From Pseudomonadota bacterium (lineage in GTDB: Bacteria > Pseudomonadota > Alphaproteobacteria > Rhizobiales > Xanthobacteraceae): a DNA stretch of 64,000 bases. Below the pieces are notes generated by a model, which had not been told where the DNA came from, did not search any database, and saw nothing but the letters and a program-made list of their open reading frames with translations. The position numbers and the translations under genes were made by a program. Positions 8,170-16,998 of the stretch are shown here, piece by piece (the first letter of the stretch is position 1; each line of letters opens with the position of its first letter). The DNA is taken from the NCBI GenBank assembly GCA_023451825.1, contig JAEXYA010000026.1:26113-90112 (forward strand), given 5' to 3'.

Positions 8170-8316
8170 CCCCAACCCCTCGCCGAGAATTACTCAACTT
8201 CGGGGTGACTGCAAGTATACGCACACGCGAATCCGTGAGCGCTTCTGCAACTGCCGGCCGGCGACAAGCCGGCCAACAGGTCCTCACTGCCCGCATTGCA
8301 AGGGCAGCCTGTCGTC

Positions 8317-8547
8317 TTACTCGCTGTCGGCGAGATCCTCTTCCAGGATCGCCATCTGGAATTGGAAAGAGCGATCATCATCTTCGTCATCGACGAACAG
8401 AACGCCGACGAATTCCTCACCGATATAAACTTCGGCCGAGTCGTCCTTCTTCGGGCGAGGCACGACACGGATCTTCTGATTGCCGAATACGCGCTTGAGA
8501 TAGGCGTCGAGTTTTCTGACTTCCTGAACGTCCACAGGCGTCTCCAA
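8317..8547 (-). CDS. DUF3126 family protein
   Basis: This 76-residue acidic protein starts METPVDVQEVRKLDAYLKR and ends with IGEEFVGVLFVDDEDDDRS and an MAILEEDL tail. This matches the small alphaproteobacterial DUF3126 family. It has no signal peptide or membrane span. Its function is unknown. In this window it lies upstream of and on the same strand as the exonuclease-BRCT gene, and downstream of cysE in the direction of transcription. The association with cysE is one I recall from other rhizobial genomes, but this is not checked. Confidence 0.8.
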   Translation of the reverse strand: METPVDVQEVRKLDAYLKRVFGNQKIRVVPRPKKDDSAEVYIGEEFVGVLFVDDEDDDRSFQFQMAILEEDLADSE

Positions 8548-8654
8548 TGCAGGTCATGTGGGATGGGCTGATGGGACACGTTTAATCCCAGATGACGCGC
8601 GCGGCTAGGCTGTTTATCGAAAATTCACGTCATCCACACCGCGCCGGAAACTCA

Positions 8655-8778
8655 TCTGTCATCACCCGCGAAAGCGGGTGATCCAGTAGACACGAACGGT
8701 GAGAATTGAACCGAACAGGCACTGTGTACTGAATCGCCGCTCCGCGCACGCCTTCGGCGTGCTAGGCGGGGATGACAG
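8655..8778. repeat. Long imperfect palindrome (CTGTCATC...GATGACAG family)
   Basis: The outer ends CTGTCATC and GATGACAG are inverted. Inside are hairpins around CACCCGCGAAAGCGGGTG and CACGCCTTCGGCGTG. A sequence related to its GGTGATCCAGTAGACAC part returns at the extreme right of the window (about 63981-63999). It fills the gap between cysE and DUF3126 and may act as a terminator for cysE. Confidence 0.7.
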
Positions 8779-8794
8779 GCCGAGTTTTCGTTTC

Positions 8795-9622
8795 TTACAA
8801 ACCGAGCGCGTTGAGCATCTGGTTCATGGTACGCGACGGCTCCGAACAGCCCGCCTCACCCACGATCTTCGCCGGCACACCGGCAACCGTAACGTTATGC
8901 GGCACAGGCTTCACAACGACAGAGCCCGCTGCAATGCGCGCGCAGTGACCGACTTCGATATTGCCGAGAATCTTAGCGCCTGCGCCGATAAGGACGCCGC
9001 GACGAATTTTCGGATGACGGTCCTCGTTCTCCTTGCCGGTGCCGCCGAGCGTCACACCATGCAGGATCGACACATCGTCTTCGACCACCGCCGTTTCACC
9101 AACGACAAAACCGGTGGCGTGATCGAGAAAAATGCCGCGGCCGATTTTTGCCGCCGGATTGATGTCGGTCTGGAAAGCACCGGACGCGCGGCTCTGCATA
9201 TACCACGCAAAATCCTTGCGGCCCTTGTTGTAGAGCCAATGTGCGAGGCGATGCGCCTGGATGGCGTGAAAGCCCTTGAAGTACAGCAGCGGATCGATAA
9301 AGCGCGTGGTCGCGGGATCGCGGTCGTAAACTGCAACAAGGTCAGCGCGGAATGCGTTGCCGATGTCGGGATCATCACGCAGCGCTTCGTTATAGGTCTG
9401 GCGGATCAAATCACCGGACAGCGCAGCGTGATCGAGACGTTCCGCAACGCGGTGCACCACCGAGTCTTCGAGACGATTGTGATGCAACACCGTCGAATAG
9501 ATGAAAGAGGCCAGTTCAGGCTCGCGGTGGACGATGTCCTCGGCCTCGCTGCGGATGCGGTCCCAGATCGGATCCAGGGTTGCGAGTTTTGCAGTGGTGG
9601 GATTGGTGCTCTGCACGGCCAT
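8795..9622 (-). CDS. cysE: Serine O-acetyltransferase
   Basis: The 275-residue protein has the N-terminal helical domain of CysE followed by a left-handed beta-helix of hexapeptide repeats. Asp153 (QTDINP) and His168 (DHATGFVVGET) match the catalytic pair of the family, and LHGVTLGGTGK matches the CoA/cysteine site. It transfers acetyl from acetyl-CoA to L-serine, giving O-acetylserine for cysteine synthesis in the cytoplasm. The C-terminal tail is the region that usually docks into cysteine synthase CysK. It is a single transcription unit next to DUF3126. Confidence 0.95.
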   Translation of the reverse strand: MAVQSTNPTTAKLATLDPIWDRIRSEAEDIVHREPELASFIYSTVLHHNRLEDSVVHRVAERLDHAALSGDLIRQTYNEALRDDPDIGNAFRADLVAVYDRDPATTRFIDPLLYFKGFHAIQAHRLAHWLYNKGRKDFAWYMQSRASGAFQTDINPAAKIGRGIFLDHATGFVVGETAVVEDDVSILHGVTLGGTGKENEDRHPKIRRGVLIGAGAKILGNIEVGHCARIAAGSVVVKPVPHNVTVAGVPAKIVGEAGCSEPSRTMNQMLNALGL

Positions 9623-9857
9623 GGCGGACTCGCAAAATTCATCAATTGGGCAACGACTATAGCACAGCGCCCGATGCTGTCGCAGCGGGCCTTATGCCAT
9701 CATGAATGCCAGCTTACCCGGTAACTGCATGCTAACATCTTGAATTAGCAAGCGTTCCCCAGAGGAGCTCGGCACGCCCAATAACCGGGCGTGCGGAAGA
9801 AGTGGGCGGTCATGCGGTGAAAACAAGGCCCGCACATCACCGCCCGCGATCACGTGA

Positions 9858-10610
9858 TCAGCTTTGGCGCGACAGGAAATCCAGCACGCCTTCCTTATAG
9901 ACGCGGTCGCCCACCGCCCGCATGTGGTCGCGATTGGGGATATCCAGCACTTCAGAACCCGGAATGACCTTTTCGAGATCGTGCGCGGAACCAGCTACGT
10001 CATCGGTCGTGCCGACAGCAATCAGCACGGGCACCTTGATGGATGCAGCCTCCTCATTCGTCATCAAACGGCGAGATCCACGCAGGCATGCCGCGAGCGC
10101 ACGGCGATCCGAGCGCGTCTGATCGGCAAACGCGCGAAACGTGCGGCCCATGGGATCGGTGACGTCGTCGAGCGATGCGGCTTCGAGCGCGGTGGCAACA
10201 TTCTCGCCGGGACCGCCGCCCTTGATCAGGCCGATGCCGATGCCGCCGAGGATCGCGCAGCGCAGCACTTCCGGATTGCTATAGGCGATATAGGCGGTGA
10301 TGCGCCCCCCCATGGAGTAGCCCATCATATCGGTGCGCTCGATCTTCAGATGCTTGAGCAGCGCGCGCACGTCGGCGGCCATGGTACCGATGCCGTATTG
10401 TTCGGAATCGTAAAGCTTTGTGGAGTCGCCGTGGCCGCGATTGTCGAGCGCGATGACGCGGCGATTGTGCTTCTTCAGCTCGGACACCCAGGTTGGATAG
10501 ACCCAGTTGACGTTCTTGCTCGATGCGAAGCCGTGCACGAGCACGATCGGTTCGCCCTCGCCTTCATCGAGATAAGAAATTTCGACTGCGCCGTTGTGAA
10601 AGCTCGGCAT
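9858..10610 (-). CDS. Alpha/beta hydrolase
   Basis: The start is MPSFHNGAVEISYLDEG. The frame upstream is only a shadow of the next gene. The 250-residue product shows HGFASSK (oxyanion region), DNRGHGDS, the nucleophile elbow GYSMGG (Ser), an acid in VGTTDDVAG and His in NRDHMRAVG. It is therefore an intact Ser-Asp-His hydrolase of the 3-oxoadipate-enol-lactonase/esterase type. The substrate is unknown. The gene lies 59 bases downstream of the membrane-protein gene on the same strand. Confidence 0.85.
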   Translation of the reverse strand: MPSFHNGAVEISYLDEGEGEPIVLVHGFASSKNVNWVYPTWVSELKKHNRRVIALDNRGHGDSTKLYDSEQYGIGTMAADVRALLKHLKIERTDMMGYSMGGRITAYIAYSNPEVLRCAILGGIGIGLIKGGGPGENVATALEAASLDDVTDPMGRTFRAFADQTRSDRRALAACLRGSRRLMTNEEAASIKVPVLIAVGTTDDVAGSAHDLEKVIPGSEVLDIPNRDHMRAVGDRVYKEGVLDFLSRQS

Positions 10611-10669
10611 CCAGGATTCCGTTGTAATTGAGACATGCGATGGGGTGGGAAGCGGCGAATTTAGCCTTG

Positions 10670-11839
10670 CTAGGCAGCCTGCGCCAGTGCGGGAGTTGGC
10701 GGAGTCTGCTTTGCCGCCATGTTCTGAAGTAATACGTCCTGACGTGTCGCCAGCTCGCGCTTGATGCGGCGCGCCTTGGAGCGCTGCAGGTAGGACCAGG
10801 TGATGCGCTCGGTGGTTGCCTTGATGGAGATGACGGCGCCAAGCAGCATCCACAGCGCCCAGAACAGCCATAGGCCAAGCTGGAAAGCGCCGGCAGCGAG
10901 GACCACGGCGCCGCGGCCGAACATTTTGATGATCGCGCGTGTCTGCCCGCCTTTCGCGGCTGCCAGCTTCGATGCACGCGCCACGTCTTTCGGCCCCTGC
11001 GCGATGCGCAGCGTATCGAGCGCGCCGCGCGTGCCGGCCTTTTCGCCGACACGGCCAACATCCTTGGCGAAGCGCACGATATCGCCGGCCTTCTCGGCGC
11101 GGAATGCGGTCTTCATCGCTGCGACGGTCTGGCCTGGTCGAAACACCGAAGCATTGGCCATCGCTTCCTTCAACACCGGCCCATCCACCATGCCGCGCGC
11201 CGAGCGCGCCGCCCATGTGGTAAGCCCCTCGCCGATGCGCCCGACCTTGCGCGCGTCCTTCACCAGCGTCAGCCCGGCGCGCACCGGCGCAACGCCGCCA
11301 GCGCTGGCATAGGTCGCCGCGGTGACGGCAAGCCCCGCCGCAGCGAGGCCAAGGATCAGGTGATCGGTCTCCTCGCCCATCACCATATGCTTGCCTTCAC
11401 GGATGGCATCGCGGATATCGCCGAACACGAACAGATCGCCGGCCACGGTGCCGGACAACGTGGCGAGATCATCGGCATTGCCGGTGACGAAACCGGTGGC
11501 AAAACGCTTGGCGAATTGCGCTGTGGATTTGTCCGCCGCCACCGCCTCATTCACCCGCTGCGTGAGGTCATCCGGCAGCTTGACGTTGCGGGCTTCCGCC
11601 AGATCGACAAAGCTTTTGGCCAGATCGGCATCCTTGGCCGCCAGCGCCTCTTCGGCTTGCTTCCCCAGCATATCAGGGTCGCGGCGGAGCGCTGCGCTCA
11701 GCTGGGCGTCGGCCAGCGCCACCGGATCGTCCTGCGCCCACAGCACCGCCCCCGCGTCCCGCGCATGCGGCCACAGCAACAGGCCTAAGGTCGCGCAGAC
11801 CGCAATCCCTGTCAGAGCCGTATCGAGCCGAAACCGCAT
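10670..11839 (-). CDS. Conserved hypothetical membrane protein (389 aa)
   Basis: An N-terminal hydrophobic anchor (about residues 8-24) precedes a helical periplasmic domain (DPVALADAQLSAALRRDP). A Gly/Ala-rich membrane segment follows near 160-185, then a basic region rich in Lys/Arg helices, and another membrane span near 310-335 (LGLWLFWALWMLLGAV). The C-terminus is basic with RSKARRIKRELATR. I know no functional family. It is probably co-transcribed with the downstream hydrolase. Confidence 0.7.
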   Translation of the reverse strand: MRFRLDTALTGIAVCATLGLLLWPHARDAGAVLWAQDDPVALADAQLSAALRRDPDMLGKQAEEALAAKDADLAKSFVDLAEARNVKLPDDLTQRVNEAVAADKSTAQFAKRFATGFVTGNADDLATLSGTVAGDLFVFGDIRDAIREGKHMVMGEETDHLILGLAAAGLAVTAATYASAGGVAPVRAGLTLVKDARKVGRIGEGLTTWAARSARGMVDGPVLKEAMANASVFRPGQTVAAMKTAFRAEKAGDIVRFAKDVGRVGEKAGTRGALDTLRIAQGPKDVARASKLAAAKGGQTRAIIKMFGRGAVVLAAGAFQLGLWLFWALWMLLGAVISIKATTERITWSYLQRSKARRIKRELATRQDVLLQNMAAKQTPPTPALAQAA

Positions 11840-12066
11840 TCAAAATCCCTATTGTTGCACCTCTCTTCAAGTGGTGCGTCACGGTTCGGACACAACCGCC
11901 CCGACGAAAGAAGGGCTATCGTGAAGCGCCCAAACTGTGTCGAATTTGCAGGACTGAATGCCAGTTCCGCAGTCTAGGAATCAGCATCCGGGGCCGGTAT
12001 GGTGCGCCGCACTGAACGGTCGTGGACGCTGGAAGCGCGCGACTGTTGCAAGCAAAGGTAGATACG

Positions 12067-12312
12067 ATGTCCGACCACGTGGTTCCGCACTTTCACAATG
12101 ATGCCGGCGTTCCGATCATCGAGATCGGTTCGAAGGAGTTCATGTGCGTGGGCGCCAACCCGCCGTTCGACCATCCGCATGTGTTTCTCGACCTCGGTGA
12201 CGACAACGAGATCATCTGCCCCTATTGCTCGACCCTGTATCGCTACGCCGCCGATCTGCACGCAGGCGAAGCCCGCCCGCCGGAATGCGTGGTGAAGGAC
12301 AAGGCCGCCTGA
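12067..12312 (+). CDS. Zinc-finger domain protein (zf-CHCC, NDUFS6-like)
   Basis: The start MSDHVVPHFHN (12067) is preferred over the in-frame ATG at 12022 because the family begins here. The 81 residues contain FMCVG, a DHPHVFLDLG segment and CPYCSTLYRY, giving the Cys-His-Cys-Cys zinc site of zf-CHCC (PF10276). Relatives include the complex I accessory subunit NDUFS6 and short bacterial homologues. It lies 10 bases upstream of the FAD monooxygenase, so the two are probably co-transcribed. Confidence 0.88.
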   Translation: MSDHVVPHFHNDAGVPIIEIGSKEFMCVGANPPFDHPHVFLDLGDDNEIICPYCSTLYRYAADLHAGEARPPECVVKDKAA

Positions 12313-12322
12313 TTTTCCCATT

Positions 12323-13489
12323 GTGACGCCGTCACGGACGATCGCGATCGCCGGTGCCGGGATCGGCGGGCTGACGGCTGCTCTAGCGCTCGCCGCCAAG
12401 GGATTTCGCGTCACCGTCTTCGAGAAGGCCGAGCGGCTGGAAGAAGTCGGCGCCGGGCTGCAGCTATCGCCCAATGCCAGCCGCATCCTGATCGCCCACG
12501 GCATCGCCGAGCATCTTGGCGCCCGCGCGATCAGTCCGCGCAGCGTAACCATCATGACGGCCCGCAGCGGCGGCGAAGTCACGCGCCTCTCTCTCACCGC
12601 CAACGCCCGGCCCGATGCGCCCTACTGGCTCGTCCACCGCGCCGATCTGCAGGCGGCGCTGCTGGCCGAGGTCCGCCGCCGCTCCGAAATCGAACTCCGC
12701 CTCGACACGCCCGTCGATAGCTTCGAGACCACCCCTCACGACATTCGCATCGGCGATCTCACGGCCAGTGCGCTGATCGGGGCCGATGGCGCCTGGTCAG
12801 CGGTGCGCAGCAACTGTTTCCCGGGCATGACACCGCAATTTTCAGGCCTGATTGCGTGGCGCGGCAGCTGTGACGCGGCCGCTTTGCCAAACGACGTCCG
12901 GCCCTCTGGCGTACAGCTCTGGATGGGCCCACGCGCCCATCTGGTCGTCTATCCGATGTCGGCAGGTCAGCGCATCAACGCTGTGGCCATTATTCCTGGC
13001 GCGTCCATCGCCCCCGGGTGGAACGCCCCCGGGCTGAGCGACGATATCAACCTGCAATTCAGCCAGGCCGGTTGGCCAGCGAATGCCCGCGCCATGATTG
13101 CCGCCATCGAGAATTGGGGCCGCTGGCCGCTCTATACGATGCCGGATGGCGGGGCATGGCATAGCGGCCGTATCGCGCTGCTGGGGGATGCTGCTCATGC
13201 CATGGTGCCGTTTGCCGCCCAAGGCGCCGGAATGGCGATCGAGGATGCTGCCGTGCTCGCGCAATGCCTTGGCGGCACGAAGATTGATGATGACATTCCC
13301 GCAGCACTGGCACGCTACGCCGCACTGAGACAGCCACGCGTCACCCGCGTGCAACGGACCGCGCGGCAGCAAGGGCAGATCTATCACCTGCAGGGCCCGA
13401 TGGCTTTCGCGCGCGATATGGCCATGCGCCTGCTCGGCCCGCAACGACTGCAGGCGCGGCAGGACTGGATTTATAACTGGCGGGTGTGA
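12323..13489 (+). CDS. FAD-dependent aromatic/ubiquinone-type monooxygenase
   Basis: The GTG start at 12323 follows the zinc-finger gene by 10 bases. The 388-residue protein has the Rossmann motif GAGIGGL, the ADGAWSAVR segment (DG motif) and GDAAHAMVPFAAQGAGMAIED (split here by function: GDAAHAM and AQGAGMAIED). This marks the PHBH/salicylate-hydroxylase/UbiH class of flavin monooxygenases that use NAD(P)H and O2. The substrate cannot be assigned. A salicylate or nicotinate hydroxylase-like role is possible. Confidence 0.88.
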   Translation: MTPSRTIAIAGAGIGGLTAALALAAKGFRVTVFEKAERLEEVGAGLQLSPNASRILIAHGIAEHLGARAISPRSVTIMTARSGGEVTRLSLTANARPDAPYWLVHRADLQAALLAEVRRRSEIELRLDTPVDSFETTPHDIRIGDLTASALIGADGAWSAVRSNCFPGMTPQFSGLIAWRGSCDAAALPNDVRPSGVQLWMGPRAHLVVYPMSAGQRINAVAIIPGASIAPGWNAPGLSDDINLQFSQAGWPANARAMIAAIENWGRWPLYTMPDGGAWHSGRIALLGDAAHAMVPFAAQGAGMAIEDAAVLAQCLGGTKIDDDIPAALARYAALRQPRVTRVQRTARQQGQIYHLQGPMAFARDMAMRLLGPQRLQARQDWIYNWRV

Positions 13490-13496
13490 CGCGGGA

Positions 13497-13901
13497 TCAC
13501 TGCCCGCGCGAACGCTTAGCCGGCGCGACGGGCGGAGGTGCGGGTGGCGGCGCAGAAGCGACGCATTTGTTTTTCTGCCACTGCTCGTCGGCCAGCTTGG
13601 CTTGGGCACGCGTCGAGATGTAGTCGTTGCGATAGGCGACCTCGCCCACAACGCTGCCAGCCGTCCCAGTCTGTGCCTTATCGATGAGACCCTGCAACTC
13701 GGCTGTCCGCGTCTGCAGCCTTTTGCGTTCAGCCTCGAGCTGTGGGCAATCGGTCAGATCATAAATCGATGGATCGACAAATGCGCCGGACAGCATGCCA
13801 TCTCCCATGCTGGCACAGCCACCAAGCTGGACCGCAAGCAGCAGCGCAGCCGCTCCGGCGATGCGGGTTGTCGAGCGGAAGCCGGAGGGGCGCGTGATCA
13901 T
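13497..13901 (-). CDS. Lipoprotein, unknown function
   Basis: The 134-residue product has a lipoprotein signal peptide with lipobox LGGC (Cys29). The mature part holds a coiled-coil-like segment (EAERKRLQTRTAELQGLIDKA), a SVVGEVAYRNDYIS stretch, and a Pro/Ala-rich tail. A pair of cysteines (TDCPQ and NKCVAS) may form a disulphide. Similar proteins occur as conserved hypotheticals in Bradyrhizobiaceae. It ends 7 bases from the convergent FAD monooxygenase gene. Confidence 0.75.
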   Translation of the reverse strand: MITRPSGFRSTTRIAGAAALLLAVQLGGCASMGDGMLSGAFVDPSIYDLTDCPQLEAERKRLQTRTAELQGLIDKAQTGTAGSVVGEVAYRNDYISTRAQAKLADEQWQKNKCVASAPPPAPPPVAPAKRSRGQ

Positions 13902-14029
13902 CGGGACTTTCTAGGCGGGCAATCTTGAGGTTGCGTAAAGCAATTCCGGATGGCCGGATTGAGGCCGCAACGCTTGGCAAATATCGTATTTGGCGCAGGA
14001 CGCATTTGCGGCTATGCAGACGCGGCCTG

Positions 14030-14115
14030 CCCCCTTGATGGAATTGGTAGACATACAAGACTTAAAATCTTGAGTCCTCTGGGCGTGCCGGTTCGAGTCC
14101 GGCAGGGGGCACCAG
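14030..14115 (+). tRNA. tRNA-Leu (anticodon UAA)
   Basis: The acceptor stem GCCCCCT (14030-14036) pairs with AGGGGGC (14105-14111), followed by A and an encoded CCA. The anticodon stem CAAGA/TCTTG encloses the loop CTTAAAA, so the anticodon is UAA. The long variable arm (class II) and the T-arm GCCGG-TTCGAGT-CCGGC support tRNA-Leu. Confidence 0.97.
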
Positions 14116-14447
14116 CCATTCACCCGAGCTTGCTCGGCAGGCAAAATCGGCAAGCCAGCAACCAATTGATTTCATGAGAGTTTGCCCCGAGCGGACTGAC
14201 TCGTTCGGACGTCTGTGTCTGGCGACACTAACTTTTGCGGGGCCGTTTGTTGGTGCGGTCCGTCAAAGTGGTTGGTACGAACTCGATTCACTAAGACGCG
14301 GCCGTCATGCTCGGCAGCGAGCTTTGTCAGATCGTAGACGGCGACAGTTAATAACCAAAAGATCTTCAGTACTGACCCGGACGACGCACTTCCCCCTAGA
14401 AAGCCGCATCACCTCGAACAGGTTGGATCCGGCGCAACGCGCAACAT
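14116..14447. other. Unassigned region between tRNA-Leu and the aromatic operon
   Basis: This 332-base stretch has no convincing gene on either strand. Two short frames exist (14174-14506 plus and 14305-14514 minus), without good ribosome-binding sites or recognisable motifs. It could be scar DNA left at a tRNA-type integration site, but no repeat of the tRNA 3' end was found. Confidence 0.4.
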
Positions 14448-15410
14448 CTACGGCAGTTTGGGGACCGGCGGCGTTCCGTGGGTATGGAAAGATTCGATCG
14501 TCTTGAGGCCCCACGCCTGCCCTTTTCGACGCTCGGCCTCACTCCAGACAATCGGCTTCCAGTCTGGCGCCAGGATCAGACGCGCTCCCGCGTTGGCGAC
14601 TTCCACGCGATTTCCGCCGGGCTCATAGACATAGAGAAAGAACGTCTGCTGGATCGCATGCTTGTGCGGGCCGGTCTCGATATGGACGCCGTTCTCCAGA
14701 AAGATATCTGCGGCACGCAAGATATCTTCGCGGCTATCGAGGGCATAGGTCACGTGGTGGAAGCGGCCCTTGACGCCGTGATGATCGCGCGAATAGGCGA
14801 AATCGTAGCTCTTGTTGGACATGGTCATCCACATCGCCGCTTCCGTGCCGTCATCGAGCACGATCTGCTCGGTGAGGCGCAGACCGAGATAGCGCTCGAA
14901 GAATTCGCGATTGGCCTTGATATCCACCGCCAGGCAATTGAGATGGTCGAGTCGGCGCACATTGACGCCGCGCGCGGGATAACGCTGGGCCTGGTTCTTC
15001 AATGCCGGTCTTAGCTCGGGCGGCGGCTCGTACCATTCCGTCTCGTAATACAGCTCGACGATGTGGCCGTCGGGATCGTAGCAGCGATAGGCCGGGCCGT
15101 GGCCGAGGTCGCCGTCGGTCCAGCCGATCTCGTAGCCCGAGCCTTTCAGCGCTTCGACTCGGCGCTGCAGCGCCTGTGGACTGCGGGCGCGCAACGCCAT
15201 GTGCTCCATGCCCGACGTGTTCGACGCCGTGAGCTTGAGCGAATAGCGCTCGTAATCGTCCCAGCCGCGCAGATAGACGGACTCGCCCTTCTGGCCGGAC
15301 ACTGTCATGCCCATCACATCGACGAAGAACGCGAGGCTCTCGTCGGGCTTCGGCGTCAGCAGTTCGAGATGGCCGAGATGGGCGAGATCGTAAATCGGTT
15401 CGGGTCTCAT
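14448..15410 (-). CDS. Extradiol ring-cleavage dioxygenase, XylE-like VOC family
   Basis: The 320-residue protein has two VOC modules. The second carries the Fe(II) site His156 (LDHLN), His218/219 (RFHHV) and Glu270 (NRVEV). The ending LYVYEPGGNRVE fits the extradiol dioxygenase signature almost completely, and the KGRFHHVTYALD-type segment is close to XylE-type catechol 2,3-dioxygenases. It should cleave a catechol or carboxylated catechol with O2. It is the last gene of the minus-strand operon, 35 bases after the decarboxylase-like gene. Exact substrate is unknown. Its partners point to an acidic aromatic ring leading to PDC or oxalomesaconate. Confidence 0.85.
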   Translation of the reverse strand: MRPEPIYDLAHLGHLELLTPKPDESLAFFVDVMGMTVSGQKGESVYLRGWDDYERYSLKLTASNTSGMEHMALRARSPQALQRRVEALKGSGYEIGWTDGDLGHGPAYRCYDPDGHIVELYYETEWYEPPPELRPALKNQAQRYPARGVNVRRLDHLNCLAVDIKANREFFERYLGLRLTEQIVLDDGTEAAMWMTMSNKSYDFAYSRDHHGVKGRFHHVTYALDSREDILRAADIFLENGVHIETGPHKHAIQQTFFLYVYEPGGNRVEVANAGARLILAPDWKPIVWSEAERRKGQAWGLKTIESFHTHGTPPVPKLP

Positions 15411-15445
15411 GGCAGGGTCTTTCGATCTGTTCGTCGCCCGGGAGG

Positions 15446-16294
15446 CTATCTCAACGCGGCGGTCACGCCGTCGAATAGTTCATCGACGCCGAAGCGGCGC
15501 GGTATCAGCCCTTGCTGCGCCGTATACTCCGTGATGAGTGCCAGCGAGCGGTCCATCTCGTCTTTGCTGTAATTCGGCGCTTTCACTCCAGCCAGTGCGC
15601 GGCTTTCGGCCAACATGCGATGGACCTCACGCACAATATCCGGCTGTGTTTCGGACAACTGCTGGCTCACCACCACCATATGGTTGATCGGCACCACGCC
15701 CTGGCGCGCCATCCAGTCGCGTTCGCGTGCAGCCTGATCCCGGAACAGCGGTTCGACGCGCGGGTCATCGGATTTCTCGCCGAGCACCGCGTCAAGTTCG
15801 CCGTCGAACAGCATTTGTAGGATCAACTTGCCGGCCGGTGCCTTCACCGTCTGATCGACATATTCCGCCACATGCGGCTCTTCGAAAGTGATCCATTTCA
15901 CCGCATCGAGATCGACGCCGTGATCGTTGGCGAGGATACCGCGCAGCCAAGCGCCGGTGGTTGTGGTGAACGAGCGGATGCCGACGCGTTTGCCTTCCAG
16001 ATCCTTCGGCGCGGCGATCCCGGCCGACGGGTGCACCAGCGCGAAGCCGAACTGATGCCTGGCCATCATCACATCGGGCAAAAGCACCATCGGCTTGTCG
16101 AACGCCTTCGCCATCAGATAAGTGACGATGGCCATCTCGGCGACGTCGAAAGCCCCCTCGCGCACCATCGGCTTGAAGCCTTTATTGGTGGGCGAATAGG
16201 CCGCGAAATCCAGTTGTACCAGATCCGACGAAATCGCCCCGGATTTCAACGCCGCCGTGTGCGGATGATCGCCGAGCAACACACGCAGCCGCAT
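15446..16294 (-). CDS. 4,5-dihydroxyphthalate decarboxylase-like protein
   Basis: The start MRLRVLLGDH (16294) is favoured by GGAGG 5 bases before it. A GTG at 16309 that overlaps the upstream stop is also possible. The 282 residues have the periplasmic-binding-protein type II fold without a signal peptide. They show FDVAEMAIVTYL and the DLEGKRVGIRSF and GAWLRGILANDHG segments typical of 4,5-dihydroxyphthalate decarboxylase. That enzyme removes one carboxylate from 4,5-dihydroxyphthalate to give protocatechuate. Because the fold is shared with true receptors, another decarboxylation or a binding role cannot be excluded. The operon context favours an enzyme. Confidence 0.75.
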   Translation of the reverse strand: MRLRVLLGDHPHTAALKSGAISSDLVQLDFAAYSPTNKGFKPMVREGAFDVAEMAIVTYLMAKAFDKPMVLLPDVMMARHQFGFALVHPSAGIAAPKDLEGKRVGIRSFTTTTGAWLRGILANDHGVDLDAVKWITFEEPHVAEYVDQTVKAPAGKLILQMLFDGELDAVLGEKSDDPRVEPLFRDQAARERDWMARQGVVPINHMVVVSQQLSETQPDIVREVHRMLAESRALAGVKAPNYSKDEMDRSLALITEYTAQQGLIPRRFGVDELFDGVTAALR

Positions 16295-16305
16295 CATCGC
16301 CTCCG

Positions 16306-16998
16306 TCACGCCTGATCGGGACGATCGACATAGACGAGTCCGGCTTTCGCCAACGGCTCGCGCATATTGTACATGTCGAGGCCGAGAATGCCGGAAGCGA
16401 GTTTCTGACGCTTGGCGTCTTCCTCGGCAAAGCGCTTCTCGCCCTTGGCGGCGACATCGGGGGCGTCCTTGCGCGGGATCACCACCACACCGTCTTCATC
16501 GGCGATGACGACGTCGCCGGGCGTGACCAGCGCACCGGCGCAGACCACCGGCACATTCACCGCGCCAAGCGTCGCCTTGACGGTCCCCTTGGCGGAGATC
16601 GCCTTCGACCACACGGGAAACCCCATCTCGCGCAGCGTCTTCACGTCGCGACAACCGGCATCGATGACCAGGCCGACGCCGCCCCTTGCCTTCAACGAGG
16701 TGGCAAGCAAGTCGCCAAACATGCCGTCGGTATTATCCGTGGTGCAGGCCACCACCAGCATGTCACCGGGCTTGCACTGCTCGATGGCGACATGAAGCAT
16801 CCAGTTGTCGCCCGGCTGCGCCAGCACGGTGACCGCCGTGCCCGCGGCCTCAGCCCCGGTCCAGATCGGCCGCATATAGGTCTTCATCAGGCCGAAGCGG
16901 CCATAGGCTTCATGCGTGGTGGAGACGCCGAGCTTGCCGAGGCGGCGCACCACATCGGCATCGGCGCGTTCGATATTCCTGACAACAACGGGCTTCAT
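16306..16998 (-). CDS. ligK: 4-carboxy-4-hydroxy-2-oxoadipate aldolase (LigK/RraA family)
   Basis: The start MKPVVVRNIERAD (16998) is chosen because its ATG overlaps the stop of the preceding gene (ATGA). The 230-residue protein has the RraA/HMG-CHA aldolase fold with the metal/pyruvate site DAGCRDVK, the conserved GDVVIADEDGVVVIP segment, and AEEDAKR at the C-terminal helix. It cleaves CHA to pyruvate and oxaloacetate, the last step of the protocatechuate 4,5- and gallate pathways. It is cytoplasmic and needs a divalent metal. It is strongly supported by the adjacent GalB and LigI genes. Confidence 0.87.
   Translation of the reverse strand: MKPVVVRNIERADADVVRRLGKLGVSTTHEAYGRFGLMKTYMRPIWTGAEAAGTAVTVLAQPGDNWMLHVAIEQCKPGDMLVVACTTDNTDGMFGDLLATSLKARGGVGLVIDAGCRDVKTLREMGFPVWSKAISAKGTVKATLGAVNVPVVCAGALVTPGDVVIADEDGVVVIPRKDAPDVAAKGEKRFAEEDAKRQKLASGILGLDMYNMREPLAKAGLVYVDRPDQA

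Noticed and set aside
8699..9724. 341-residue plus-strand frame opposite cysE
   Set aside because: CysE is certain on the minus strand. The plus frame has no domain.
9771..9794. GCACGCCC/GGGCGTGC hairpin downstream of the hydrolase as a terminator
   Set aside because: The stem is 8 bp with no T-run on either strand, so it is too weak to list.
14174..14514. Short frames after tRNA-Leu as a transposase or integrase remnant
   Set aside because: No transposase motif, no inverted ends and no duplicated tRNA segment were found.
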